A DNA stretch of 64,000 bases from the NCBI GenBank assembly GCA_037179335.1, contig JAKZHN010000018.1, positions 682,001-746,000 of the forward strand. The letters are read 5' to 3'. Position 1 is the stretch's first letter. The number at the start of each line of letters is the position of its first letter. The translations under genes were made by a program, and so were the position numbers. Below are positions 43,641 through 56,352 of the stretch, piece by piece. The stretch comes from Cyclaneusma minus. Taxonomy: Eukaryota > Ascomycota > Leotiomycetes > Marthamycetales > Marthamycetaceae. Below the pieces are notes generated by a model that made no database searches, had not been told where the DNA came from, and was given only the letters and a program-made list of their open reading frames with translations.

Positions 43641-45413
43641 GTCATTGTAAAAATCGTCCACCGCCAACACAAAAATCAATCAATCAATCAATCAAAAAAA
43701 AAAGTCGAAAGCCCCATTCTCACTTTTCTCCAGCTCCCAATGAACCAATGTACAACGAACAATATCAAACTAGCAAATGCGAGACCAGCTCGAAAGCAAC
43801 AGATTCCCCAAACTGAACCGAGTCGATAACCAGGAGACCCAAATCTCGTGGTTCAAAAGAACCTGGAATCCTTGGGCTAGCTCCGAGCCTCCTCATTCCG
43901 GTCTGAAGTTTCTCGTCCTCACAGCCACAGTGCCCAAGCAACTTGCTTGGCGAACTACTAAGCGTCAACAAGCCTGATGCTCCCCAGAAGAAACAGAATG
44001 CTTAAGCTTCGAAGCCATTGCTTCAACTTTCTCAAGCGTTTCATTACATGTATTTCCCCCCAAAGTCGACGTGCGTTGAAAACGTGAAGCACGCCGCCCC
44101 GAAGCACAACCAGCTAAGCTTTCCCCAGCCCCCCAATCCCCATACCAGCATCACCTAGTCTTTTGCGCTCTGGTAACCTCAGCGTGCCTGCGCCTTTACC
44201 TCCCTTTCCCATTTCACTTCCACGCTTCCTTACTTTCTCCGTACCACCTAATCAAAAATCTTCTACTTCTCTTCTCTTCAGTTTTCACATGTCTGCACTT
44301 GCACGGAAAATAACTTACCCTTTGCAACATTGAATCCCCGCTGCAGTCAATGCCAGCAAAGATTGCCATCCCCATGCGCCCTTTAAACCGTTCCCTAGAT
44401 TACTGATCAGATTGAGCTTCCACAAGTCGCATCAATGTCAGAAAAGGCAGGCTGGCAGCTAGGGTACCCCCCAAATCCATCTACATATCTGCATCTGCAC
44501 CAGGGTTCGCGTGGTGAGCGTGGGGCGTGGGGGGCGTGGGGGGCGTGGGGGTTTATTAATCATTGTCTAGGTATTGAAGCACGGAAAGGCTACAAAGCGC
44601 GACATATGCAGGCTTGCAGCCGCTACGGCCGGGAATCTCCCATCGCGGCGGGCTGGCGTTGCTGGATGCCCGTTCTCGGAGTTATGGCCGATATCGCAAG
44701 TCGGGCAGCTTTGAGGCTGGCTTTGGAATTGAGGGAAATAGAATAAGGTACTTGTAAGTTGTAGGTATCCCGCACGGCTTTCGTGAAGTCGAGAGGATGG
44801 ATGCGCCTAGACACGGATAGCAAATATCGGAGTGAGAAATAGGGAATCAGCAGGTGAGAATGGAGAGCGTTTGGAACAGTGGGGACGATTCGCGTGTATG
44901 TTGCTGGGATTGCTGGTAGGTAGATGAAGAGAATGGCTTTGTTTGCTGGGATGCGGTGACTCGGGTACTGACTGATGAGAGAAAGAAGATTGTGAACAGT
45001 GAGTGAGACATTTTGCTGTGTGAGCACGAGCAAGTAGGCTAGTAGCGCTTCTTTGCTTGATCTGCGAGCCCTTTTGACAAGTAATCATAGCATGCGCGTA
45101 CTTTTTGGATAGCTTTGAAGGGCTAGCAGCTCGAGGAATGGCATTATGGCAAAGGACGAAAACTGCATGGTAGTAGCGGAGTTTGGTTCTACTTCCTCGC
45201 TCCAGCTCAACTGCCTATGTTCTATCGTATCTCCACCACCTACTTTTGGTTCTAGGTCCCGCTTTTCTCGATGCGAGCTCTCACTTTATGCAATGACATC
45301 TATGTATGCTCCGTCTAAACATGCACCCATATGCTCTTCTCATCTAGGATCTCTTCTCCGAAGGCGGAAGTGCTCGCTTGAGCATTCAAAGCTTATAGCG
45401 TCTCAGTGTCTTC
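43641..45413. other. Gene-free region
   Basis: No supported gene. A short array of ggcgtgggg units lies at about 44518-44551. Frames on both strands are short and overlap. Confidence 0.4.
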
Positions 45414-46982
45414 TTACACTCTTTTGCTGTAAGGGATATCACCATTCGTAACCTTTGCTATGAACTCCGGATTCGGATCGTAGAGCATGACGTGGAAATG
45501 CTCAATAGCATGGACGCTCTTGAGCGACTTCCAGTTCTTGAACCAAATGATCTGTTTCCATAATATCAGTAGTAGTTGCTAGAGCTTGCAAAAAACTGAC
45601 AAAAGAATACGCAGTAGTGGGTCGCAGTCGTTAAAGCAAAAAGAAGTAGCAATGAGTCGAGTCGTGCTCGTGGTAGTCATTGGTGTTCAAACGGAATGTT
45701 TTCCGTATTGCCAGGATCCACAAGCATAGGAGCCATCTCCGAGGCATATGTCGAAGAAACATAGAGTCAAGACGTCGATCACCAGACCAAGAAACCTTGC
45801 TTGGCTTGTGAAGGTTTAGGTGGAGCGGATCGCCAAGCTTGAACAAGGCGAGGTTCCCCAGGTTTGCTTCCCCACACGTGAATGAATCGAAGACATCGAA
45901 GACGCGAAGAAACAGCCTCACTCTTCTGTAATGTCCGGTTCAAGCAGATCCCGAATATCACCACATCCTGGCAACTTGGCTTTGTGGTGATAATCGTCCA
46001 GGTTGAATAACCCGGGGAAGTCGAAATGACGTGCAAAATTTGAAAATGAAGCTAATAACAAGGATTCGCTGCACGCACTCATTCCAGTCCGGATATTCGA
46101 CCACGGGCTCGCAAAGGCCGCATAGACGGTCCCAAGCAGCTGGTCACTCGCCCAGTCAACCCTTGGCGTTTATGCGTCCAATATTGCTAATAACAAACAA
46201 AAATTGCAAACGTCATGACCCAAATAACAGGAAACAAAATTGAAAAACGCACTCACGTCATCTTTCGGCATCCCACCAGCCCTCACAAACTTCTCCTCCA
46301 CAAACCCCTCAATCTCCCTCCTCGCCTCCTCCGTCAAATCCCCAATAGGACTCTCCGGATCCTCTTCCAGCTCAAACTTCGTCCACACGACGAGATGCAC
46401 AATCTTTTCTTCAATGCCATATGGCCAGTCGTTGTAGAGGATTTTCCAGTTGGAAGGATCTTCGAACTTGTTGATCCTGTTGTCACCTGACCCAACCTTG
46501 CTTTCTTCCCCTGAGTCGACTTCCGTCTTACCATTCCCTGATTCTGGAGCGGTATCTTTCACCCCATTCTCCATTTTCAAATCATCCCAGCCTAGACGCT
46601 TAGTTTTGATGAATTGCAACACACTCCCATACTCCTTTTTCAAGTTCCAGCAAAACTCCAAATAGCGTCGCAATTCACTCGGTCTGCGCTGGAAGAGCTG
46701 TAGTTGATTTCTGGCAATGATGTCTTTGACGATCGGCCATGTTTGGATGGGATATTGCGAGTCGGGAGTAGAGAGAATGCCGATGTCTTTGGGGTTGCAG
46801 TTGGCTAGGAAATCGGGTGGGGAAACAGTGTGGAGAGAAGGGGGGATGTGCTGGTTGTAGTAGGCGGTTGGGTCTGGGGTAGCGTGAGAGGCATATGGGG
46901 CGGATGGGGGCGATGTGGAGGATGGGGTAGCATCGGCGTTCGGGCTATGGGTTGAGGTCATGTCTGGGGTCGATGTGGTCAT
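45414..46982 (-). CDS. N-acetylglucosamine-induced protein 1-like (DUF3605)
   Basis: Two exons on the minus strand: 46982-46257 and 45551-45414, 287 residues if translation starts at MTTSTPDMTS. The in-frame sequence further upstream (to 47258) opens only at GTG and looks like leader. After a Ser/Thr/Pro-rich N-terminus, the DUF3605 hallmark is at about 168-242: NWKILYNDWPYGIEEKIVHL followed by WTKFELEEDP. Exon 2 carries the conserved end IIWFKNWKSLKSVHAIEHFH and VMLYDPNPEFI. Family members in fungi are induced by N-acetylglucosamine, but the biochemical role is unknown. The intron is 705 nt (GTGAGT donor at 46256, ACAG acceptor at 45552), four or more times longer than other introns here. 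Confidence 0.85.
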
Positions 46983-49900
46983 GGTGACGCTTTGAGGTGG
47001 GGAGATATTGTGGATTTTGGGGAGATGTGGAATGTGGATGAAGTCAGAGCGCGGAAAGCCGGAAATGAACGATGGGCCGATGGCTTTCTCGAGTGCTCTG
47101 TCTTTGTGCTGAGCCGGGACCCTGGCTGCTGGAATCTGGGGATGAGGCTGTTTGCTGTATGTCCTGGAATTGAATTTGGCTGCTTTTGGAAGCGACGAGT
47201 CGGAAGCCGTGCCGACACTTTGGAGAAACCCGTCTTTCAACCACTCTCGCACTCGCACAGCTTGCTGGATATCGCGAGTTTTTGAGCGTGGTGTTTGCGG
47301 GGTTTGGCTCAGAATTTCTCGTATTTCATTGGTGCTTCAGTCACCCCCTCTTCTTCACACTCGGACCTCGCCCAACAAAACTGCGCTTCAACTCTTCTTA
47401 TCGTCAGTCATTATCGTTAGTCACGTGAAAAACAGCTTCTTATCAACTTTCTGGCTCGCACGCTCACACGTGGTGGCTTCAGGGGAACATTCAGGGGAAT
47501 GCTTATGTAACGGTTGCATTTTTGACTGTGCGTGCTCTTTTGACAGGTTGATGGCCGTGCAAAACCATGAAATGAGGCCATTGTAACTGTAAATGCTGTC
47601 CGTGTTCCTTCAAACCTCACGATCCGTTGTCCGCCGGTGTTGTCGACCTGTTCCTCGCCGCGGTTCCGCTGCTGTTTCAGTCCTCGGTCCTCTCGTCGCC
47701 ACGGTTCCACGCATTTGTCGACATAAACGGCCATGCCCGCAAAACTGGGTCAACCTCTCCTCTTTAAATGGCCACCTGCACACCCAAAAAAGGCGCCATA
47801 TTGAAAATCCACCGAGGCAGCTCCCTGTCCCCGCCGACCGACGATTCACCGCGTCAAGGCATTCTGCACGGTGCTGGATGCGAAAGCGAGACACCAGTCG
47901 ATAAAAGCTTTGTTAGCACGCCTTTAGCTTTGGCAGCCGCGTACCCCGACCCACAGCGGAGAGTAACCATGGCCCATGCCCGCCGGCCGCGGCAAGACAT
48001 TGCTTCTGAGCCGATCGATGGCGCAGGGATCTAATAGCAAGGACATTAAGGATGCGCAGATCGAGGGACTTTTGTGACGCTAGCTGACATTTGACAGGAA
48101 CTCGAGCCGCTCTGCTGCCTGCGTTGCAGCCATTCCTCGTGGCCGCCACTGCCTTTTTAGTCACAGGAACCCTTATTCGAGTCCCCGAGTCCCTCGAGGA
48201 AGATGCCTGGTTTGACGAGTCTTCAACATGAGTCTGCACTTCGAAGTCAATTGATATCACGCACTTTTAATCGTCATCCGGCAACGAACCTTCAACCTGC
48301 TCGGTCCACCGCGCCAGCGTGACGGCCAGCCCCAAGACCTGGAGTCGCGAAACCTTGGAAGCCTACCTTTCCCCCATCGTCATCATCGTTATCGCCAACC
48401 TCTTGAAGTTGTCCAGTCAAAACTCGGCCAGCTGTCGAGTTTTTGCTAAGCTTTTACGGGGAAGGCGGCAATGAAGTCATCCTCTGTACCGAAGTCTGCC
48501 GTTAAGTTGCACAGACTCGAGCACAAGCAATCGCAGGCTCGCAGCGGCTATCAAACTTGTCCAACATCAAAACATGTGTGCTGCCTGTTTTCCTCGGCTC
48601 TGAGTGGATTCTCCAGCCTGGCGGGTTTCGAGCGAAAGGCAGGCGGGGAAAGCTGATTTTTCAATTGACCTTTTATGTGGCCCTTCTTGTGAATCATTCA
48701 TCTTGCAAGTCTTGGGAGTTTAGTACAAAAAGGGTAATGATGTTCCATATCAGCTGATTGATCCAATGGAGTTGATGACCGCACCGTTGTCGTCTCACGC
48801 GCCGTCGAGTCTCGGGGAGGTGGCCGTTTTGGCCCGTTGAAGCAATTGCTCCCATGGAAAGCATCCAGGATGTCCCTGAACATCAGCTTCAGATGGTGTT
48901 TGCTGACTGGAAGGCAGATAATATTCTTCCGAGTGGTGGTGGGCATGGACTGCTGCGAGAGGCTGATCGTTGCCGTTGGTCACATACAGGTTCCATCTGA
49001 TAGCGCGCTGGTCGCGCTCATCGTGGGTTATCAATTATTGGCGGTGTTGAAACCTTTTGCCCACCAGCGCGAATGCAGGACGCAGAACGATTAACAAAGC
49101 TGCAGGGCCGAGTCCGGGGAGTTTTGGCTGGTGTTCCACGTTTTGTGGATGAGCGGTTCTGCGAGAATCGCTCTTCGATAAATTCAATTGCATATTTGGA
49201 GCCGTTCATCCATGAATGCACGCAGCATCCCCCTCAAGTGCTTCATCGTCTCCATGTCCTCGACTCCAGGACCCTTTGTGCGGTTGCTGGCCGTCTCATG
49301 TTGCCAGCTGGCGGTTCGTCCCTGCCCCCATGGTCAAAATCAGTCAAAATCTTTCCCGATTCTGCAGTTTTGGGCAACCGCCATGCTGATCAGTTCGTCA
49401 TCAAAATCTGATATGGCCCGATGGGGCTCCTGCCGCTTGCGGTGTCTCAGTTTATGGGCCGTGTTGCAACACGTCCTTGCCCCTTTCAGTCCGATTGGCA
49501 CATGAGATTGGGAACGACTTGATGGGGAAAGCAATAATGTCGTCAATCGTTTTTGACTTTGTGGATTTTGATTTTTGTCGATGCTTGTAAAAAAAGAAAT
49601 AGGATTTCGACAAGGGATGGTTATAAGCTTATTCCCGGAGCGACGAAAAGATTGAAGCGCCAAATGGAGAACCGCTTCCGCAGGGGTTCTTCATCTTCTT
49701 ATCCATGATCAATTCTGACAGATGGCCTGGGAGAACACGTCAAATTGAATTTTATCGTTTTATCCCACGCGCAACGTCGACGCGAAGGCTTGCGCTTCTG
49801 CCAATTACTCGGGGAACCGATCACGAGCACTCGCGCAATCCCCCTGCCAAAAACCAAATTCAAGCCAATTAACAAAACCTGCAAAAAACCAGGGAAGAGA

Positions 49901-51406
49901 AAAGCTGGAGAAATTGGATGGAGAAAAATGTGATGGAGTTGCCTCTTTCAGCGACTCGTCATCTCCTATCGTCAAGCTCAGACTGACGTCTGAGCCCTAC
50001 GCCTCTTCAATTAAAATTCATCAAATTCAGGAGAACTGTTGGCGCCGTTCGCAGCCCGCCGGGAGCCTATTGGAATGTCGGGGTCCAGTGTGTCTAGCAG
50101 GGATGGGCATGTCATGGAAGCAGCTGCTGTCGCCGCGGTGGCCAATAAAAGCGGCTGGAGACGGATGAGAGGGTCTGATATGACGTTGGGAGCCAAGAGG
50201 CAGGATGGGCGGTAGGCCGACGAAAACCCAGGGGGGCAGGATGCATGGAAGCTTGACGCGCTGGCTGGTTGATTTTAACGCTGGTGATGACTTGAAACAA
50301 TCAAATGAATGTTTTTGATGTTTTTATTCAACGGGAACATAAAAGAAGAAAGCTGGACATAAATCAAAAGTCGTCAGTTCTTTCGCTTTTTCGTCATTGC
50401 GCAGCGGGCTGTAACACAGGCTGTTTAGGGACAAAGGAGATCCGAGCCATGGGCGCTGTCCCAAAGGCCAAAGGCCAGCTGCCGTCTAAACTTGGGGGCA
50501 ATTATTGTTTTGGGCTAATTTTTTTGACACCTGGTTTGTGGCATTTGGTGATGCTAGCAGCCGAATTTAGCATTTAGACTATGACGGGGATACAGATTAA
50601 GCGTCGACTACTGCGAGTAGCGGTATAGACTAAATAATAGATTGGATAATAAGCTTTCGGAGCTCCAATATACATGTACTTAGTTATCCGCAGGCCGCGC
50701 TTTCACGCTCTTCGGCTCTCACCGAATATGATTGATATTGGTATTCGGTAGGACTATGCGTACAACTGCTGCTTCGGTGCTGGGCTGCTGGGCAACATAC
50801 TGCTTGCAGACCGATGGTCGGTGTACCAGCGCAGATATCAGGGCGCAGTAAATTGCAGTAAATTGCAGTAAAATGCAGCAAAATGCACAAAACACTTGGG
50901 GGGATGCCGTCCTGGAGCGAGAGGTGTTTTATTCGCGTTGACATCATCCCCCGTTAATTCCCTGCAGGAGGGTGTGGCCGTGAGGTCTCATATAAGCCGA
51001 CGGCGTCGCGTGCTGTGGTGCCCTGGGATTGGCTGTGGGGCGAGGCCTTCTTTGGCTCTTAGCGTGCGCGGTAGCGTATGGGACTTGCCCACTTGGTGGG
51101 TTTCCGCTACACGCGCCTTAGCTATCGGACCTTGAGTCCTTGACGCAGAGTCGCTCCCTACTATTCTAGGGGTGGGGGTCCACACCACTGATCCCACTTT
51201 AATCCAAGTAAAGTACCCAAGAGCGCGCGAGCGACCAGCCAACATCGCCCACCACGAGAATTCTGCTCTTCACCACCTCCGCCCGGCCGCACCCTACGCA
51301 CCGCTGCTCGCTCACCACCAGCTTCACCACCAGTTAATTACTGCCCCCGAGCCCATCCTGACGACGCCGACTGCTCCTTCTAGCCGAGAGAGGGAGAGCA
51401 GTGTGT
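46983..51406. other. Gene-poor region (4.4 kb)
   Basis: No supported gene. The right end (about 51200-51406) is the C-rich leader of the SCOC gene. A four-unit tandem array related to gcagtaaatt lies at about 50848-50888. Frames of up to about 115 codons exist but lack start context, splice signals or domains. Confidence 0.4.
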
Positions 51407-52157
51407 ATGTCTGCTCCTGCAACGCCGCAGAGCGAGAAAGACAAAGACACGGAGACGGCCGACCCTCAGTCTTTCACAATGGCCACTCCCACCGCAACCA
51501 TTCCCACCGCCCAGGACTCGCCGACGGCTTCCGGCTTCCCTCCACAGGACAATAATCACCTCTCCTCGACTTCCTCCTCCACCAGTTCGCTGCACGAAGA
51601 CGAGCAGCCCAAGCCACTGACTCGCCCCAAGATGAGCTCGCGAAAGGGCAGCGGCTCCATCATCATCCCTCGCGACCGGCCCGACATCGAGTTGCAGGAG
51701 GGCGACGAGATCTTTGACCCCGACGATGCGCGATGCATGAGTCCGCGGAGGAATTCCGAGGATCTGGAGAAGATGAGCAGAGAGGCGCGCGCCGTGCTGT
51801 CTCAGTAAGTTACATCTGCCTGCCCTCGAGCCGACGTCATTCGCCCAGCCAAGATGAGGGGATTTTCTGCTTTTCTCACCACACCTCAATCCGCCCCGTG
51901 TATTGGCTGGGCAGAATTGCGCGACTCCTGATTGCACAATTTCTCGCGGACTCCGATTAACTGAGTGCAGACATGCCAAAGTCCTCCATGATTCCCTCCT
52001 CGCCCTGTTCAACCGCATAGAGGCGGTCAAGGAAGAACACGACAAACTCGACTCGAACAACAAGTTCTTGCAGAAGTACATTGGCGACCTGATGTCCACA
52101 TCCAAGATCACATCCACCGGTGGTGCATCCAGCACCTCGGCGAGCCGAAAGAAATGA
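51407..52157 (+). CDS. SCOC/Slo1-type short coiled-coil protein (DUF2205)
   Basis: Two exons, 51407-51804 and 51971-52157, 194 residues. The intron (166 nt) has a GTAAGT donor and a TTAACT-type branch site before GCAG. The first about 130 residues are Ser/Thr/Pro/Asp-rich and disordered. Residues about 134-174 form the coiled coil HAKVLHDSLLALFNRIEAVK followed by EEHDKLDSNNKFLQKYIGDL, matching the SCOC family (yeast Slo1, human SCOC). These proteins bind the small GTPase Arl3/ARL1 at the Golgi. The protein ends with a Ser/Thr-rich tail and ASRKK. The start could also be the later Met of MATPTATIPTAQ, which would not affect the coil. Confidence 0.82.
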
Positions 52158-53850
52158 GAGAGCGGTGCCGCGGAGTCCTCGTCTTGTCCCAGCCGCCAAC
52201 AGCCTGCAACCATCATCCATCTCCCAACCACTAGTTTCTAATTACTCGCCTACTCTCCTCGCACTCTTCAACACCGCACCGACAATTGCTGGGCAGCCGG
52301 ACAAGACAAGGACTTTTCTCAACTAGCTCACCATATCACCACACCCAACACATGGAAAAGTTTAGAGCGGAGGGGAGGAAAATTATAGAAGCGGAGGAGG
52401 ATGATACCACGGGACCTCAACATATCCATCGAAGATTTCCCACGGATCCGAAATTCCTCATCCCACACACCACATTCTCGGAGTCAAACAGTAGAGGCCG
52501 GGGTTATTCGGGCTTATTCAAAGCATGCATTGCATTCGGCTAGAGCATGGCGATGGCGTCATCATTCATGATTTTTTTCTTCGATTCTTCACGTCACAGC
52601 CTTCTACGTTCGGTATGACTCACGCTGTTGTTCCGAGGCGAAGAAGAAATGGGACAGGGCATTTGACGCGTCAATTCGTTTCTCCGGGACGACCAAGAGA
52701 CGCGAGACTCAGCGAGGCCCTTCGAGCACACCACCACAAGATTGAGATTCTCTACTACTGATACCCGTCTCGAGACCACAACAACACGATGGTGGCGATT
52801 TGACATTATTGATATGACACTTGGCATTGGCAACGGTTACGGGGCAGGGGACAACACATTCGGCGGAATTGGGCAATCATCGGAAACTTCTCAGCCTCAG
52901 CTTTGTCTCGAATTCCATACGGGAAGGTGCTGCGGATGGCCGAGCCGAATATAGTCGTGCCGAGCGGTTCGCTGGAGACGCTTCCGGGGTGTACGCTTCC
53001 TCGTGGTTGTTGCCAAAACTTCCGTTCCTACCTGTCCTGTTCTCCTTGGCCTTTGCAACGCATGCGCACAAGAAAAGCACGTCATGATGCACACTTCGCC
53101 AACCAGCATCACCTGGGGTCTGAGAGCAATTTCTCGTCGCTTGCTTGCTTCATTTGCGTCATACTTGTTGCTTCTTTTTCACATTTTGGGACGGTTCTGC
53201 AGCTTTGAGGGATTTCTTGATGGGGAATGTTTGCTCCAGTCATCTTTGCATGCATGCATTGCTGTGCATTGGGCGTCGGCGTTTTATCTTTCTCCTTGCA
53301 GCCCCTTTCCGAGCACCTGCCTTTCTCATCTGAGAGTTTCCCTCCAAAAAGGGGGACACACGTAGCTAGTTTACAAGAGCATGTCGCTGTTTCTCACAGC
53401 AGCGGCGATGAATACAAAAAGTTAAAATTCCACAAAAAAAAACCCCCCTTTCTAATCAAAGGTCGCGGTCTTTTCGCGGCTATTTCCATAAAGCCAGTTG
53501 AGCTACGGTTCAACTTGGCAATGTTCCCCTGACTACATATCGTCACGGTGGATCTTTGGAGCTCGTGCTTGGGTGACGTCTTGGTTCGTGGCTGAGTAGA
53601 CGATTTTGCTCCATTTTTTTTTCTCTTTTCTGATTCCTTGGTTTGGAGAGGTCTGGCGAGGTTGTGATCTCACGGTTTCTGGCTAAGCCACGCTGCGATG
53701 ATGTATGTTGTTTTGTGCTTGTGGTTGTGGGGACATGTTGAATGCGGCCTGGGCACGATTCGTGAGAATTCGTGAGACTGGGTCGTTGATGCCCGATTTG
53801 CGAATCTTCGTCGTGGGACGTGGGACGTGGTGGTTGGGGTTGGTGGAGAA

Positions 53851-53949
53851 TGGATGAAGTGGATGAAGTGGATGAAGTGGATGAAGTGGATGAAGTGGAT
53901 GAAGTGGATGAAGTGGATGAAGTGGATGAAATGGATGAAGTGGATGAAA
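53851..53949 (+). repeat. Minisatellite: 11 units of TGGATGAAG
   Basis: Eleven head-to-tail 9-bp units fill 53851-53949, with one A-for-G change. One frame gives (DEV)n on the plus strand and another gives (HPL)n on the minus strand, which creates long spurious ORFs. Confidence 0.97.
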
Positions 53950-55095
53950 CGGCGATTGACATTGTTGTTGCCGTACCAGACGTAGGTAAGGTAGGTATTT
54001 CAAGGGGTTCTCGGGCCAACGACAGGGAAACATGTGAATGGGATTCGTGAATAACGGGATATAGTGAGACGCACGGCACGGGAATAATATGGGATGGCCC
54101 GGATGGCCCGGATGGGAGACGGGGATGATGGTGATGCATTGGGATTGGGATCGGAATTGGGATGGGATGGGATCAAGGTTGGAGAGCACGTTGTATGATG
54201 TTTTGTTTATGCTGTTTGTGTGACGTGTGTTTTGGGGAGACGCTTGGGGAGACGCTTGGGCTGCGTGTGGGTTCGTGAGTTTTGACGGGTTGACGGCTTG
54301 GGTTGGGATCGACGAGTTTGATGGGTGGGGTGGCGGGTGTGTCACGAGTGTGGGTAAACGGGAGGAGTGGTGCTGGGGATGTGGGGATGTTGACGTTTTC
54401 TGAGATGTGGTGGCAAATTTTGGGTGCACGGTGGATTTTGCTGTTCTGCGTATTTTTGACGTTGTTGCGCATGGCCTATGGGGCGGCTGCTTGGGGTTGT
54501 TGGGCGGGATTTGATGCGAGGAGCTGGATGGAGGGAGGGAATGGGAGGAGGGATTGGGTTTCAATGCTGGTTTGAGGTGGTTTGGGCTGCGGAGATGTGG
54601 GAGGGATACTGGGAGTTGATGGAGTGCTGACGTGAACAGTGATGGCTTGGGTGCACGGGTTCGTGGAGTGTTTTTTTTTTCTTGGAGAAAGGGCGGCTAT
54701 CGGATGGGGAGATGGATTACGGGGAATCTACCTGGATGCGGCCGTCTTCGGAATTTACTTGGGGAGTTGGGGGGAATGGAGAAGGCGTGGAGGTTGATAC
54801 TTGTGGAGCCTTAGGGAAGTGACTTGGGGTTAGGCTGGGTTGAGAATGTTTGTCGAGGCGAAGATGCGATGTCTTGTCGTTCAGGGCGCTTGGAGCTTCT
54901 GATGAGCTTTGGGATGGAAGTTTGGGATGTGGGTTTGGCTGTCGTGGATCGTGAGAGATTATGCTCAAGGAGATGATGTGATGGCTGCTTGGACTGTTGC
55001 TGGTTGACTTGGAATGACTTGGGAAGGCTGGCCTGATGGGAATTTTGGATAGTGGATGATATTGGGTGGCTCTTGAGAGGGAGACGGGTGGTGGT

Positions 55096-55147
55096 TATAG
55101 TGGGTTTGGGCGGTTTGTGGATATAGTGGGTTTGGGCGGTTTGTGGA
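55096..55147 (+). repeat. Perfect 26-bp tandem duplication
   Basis: Unit tatagtgggtttgggcggtt plus tgtgga occurs twice in succession, 55096-55121 and 55122-55147, without differences. Confidence 0.97.
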
Positions 55148-56352
55148 GGGAAAGGAGGGATTGCCGGACGGCATTTATGTTGGCGGTTTGAGTAGGAGAA
55201 GGAGAGAGAAATGAGATAGGTAGAGAGGGCCGAATAGTCGAGGTGGAAAGTTTGAATCATGGTAATCACATTTGTCTTTAGATGTTGATGTCTCAGGCAA
55301 GGGAATTCCAGTCCTCTCATCAATCACTTTGAATCTGGTCGACGTTTGGAAGCTTAAGCTTCTGACCTTCAGTTTCACTGTTGTTAGAAGATTGTAATCA
55401 CAAGACCGGAGTTAGAGAAAACGTGATATTGATTCAGGTTGTCCAGCTCTATACTTCCCTGAGTCGAATAGGGGGAATTTTTTGACCTGCTTCGTGAGGT
55501 TCTGTGACAAGTGAGAACGGCAGTGCAAGTTGAGTGCCGTAGAGGCAATGAAACTCATTGCAACCTTTCCAGTGGACGAGTAATTTGGATTACGCCATTG
55601 TCATTCAATACTAACTTTAATTTCTCGTGCAGTTGTGATTCGTTGCAAAATCATCGCGATGGTGTTCCATGTCGCACTGAACCTGGAAGGCGCTGGGCTA
55701 GCGTTGGGCGCCTCAGGCCCCCAACCCCCCCACACCGTGCAATTTGCGTGCTGACATACTGGACGAACCTCACCTCATCTCAAGCATACGTCGTGTTGCA
55801 CGGAAATGGGATTGAAGCAACTCTGAAAGAAACTGCACGGTCGCTGTCTCGCTGTACAGGCTTGGAGGTATCAGGTAAGGCGCTCTTTCTCATCGTCGTT
55901 CTGCCTGCTTGGGGCCGAGTTTGGGTTTGGCGGCGGCCACTCTGTTCGCCAGGGAAGGATGGATTTGATGTGTCCCTCCTTCCAGTCCTGACTTGCTCCA
56001 TACGTTCGTTCTCTTCGGCCGAGAGTCTCTGGCTGCTTTCTATTTGCTCCTCTACATAGCAAACTTGTCTCTACGTACTTTGCTTTCGTTGCCATCGCTA
56101 TCTGAAGGTGAGTTACCTACATGCATGTATTATCGTCGTCAATGCTTCCAATCGGAAAGTGGAACGTCTGCTCGGAGAAAGTGCTCGTACTCTATAAGCA
56201 TAGCACTGACTCTCAACTAGAATCTCATAGTCCTACGTTCCCGGTCTACTCCTGTGCTGCTGCTGCCATCCCATCCTTCGGCATCATTTCTCGGCAAGGC
56301 AGAGAAGCTGTTTGGCATTCGCTCTCCTGGAAAGAGCCCCTCCATACTCAAA

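Larger units (their letters stand above)
52158..56219. other. Gene-free region with strong strand skew (4 kb)
   Basis: No supported gene. From about 53550 to 55300 the plus strand is G/T-rich, and the minus strand gives long but low-complexity Pro/His/Ser/Thr frames. It holds a 9-bp minisatellite (53851-53949), a 26-bp tandem duplication (55096-55147) and a 13-bp one (ggggagacgcttg at about 54235-54261). Upstream exons of the FolB-domain gene could lie in the last about 200 bases. Confidence 0.45.

Noticed and set aside
46983..47258. 92-residue N-terminal extension of the DUF3605 protein
   Set aside because: It opens only at GTG; the ATG at 46982 gives a protein of expected size with the domain intact.
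53470..53520. Box A-like string (TAGCTCAACTGG) on the minus strand
   Set aside because: No box B or T arm at the right distance; the string is part of a short hairpin (gccagttga...tcaacttggc).
53543..54564. Two long minus-strand frames (198 and 293 codons) rich in Pro, His, Ser and Thr
   Set aside because: They overlap each other in different frames and are driven by the GGATGAAGT minisatellite and strand skew.
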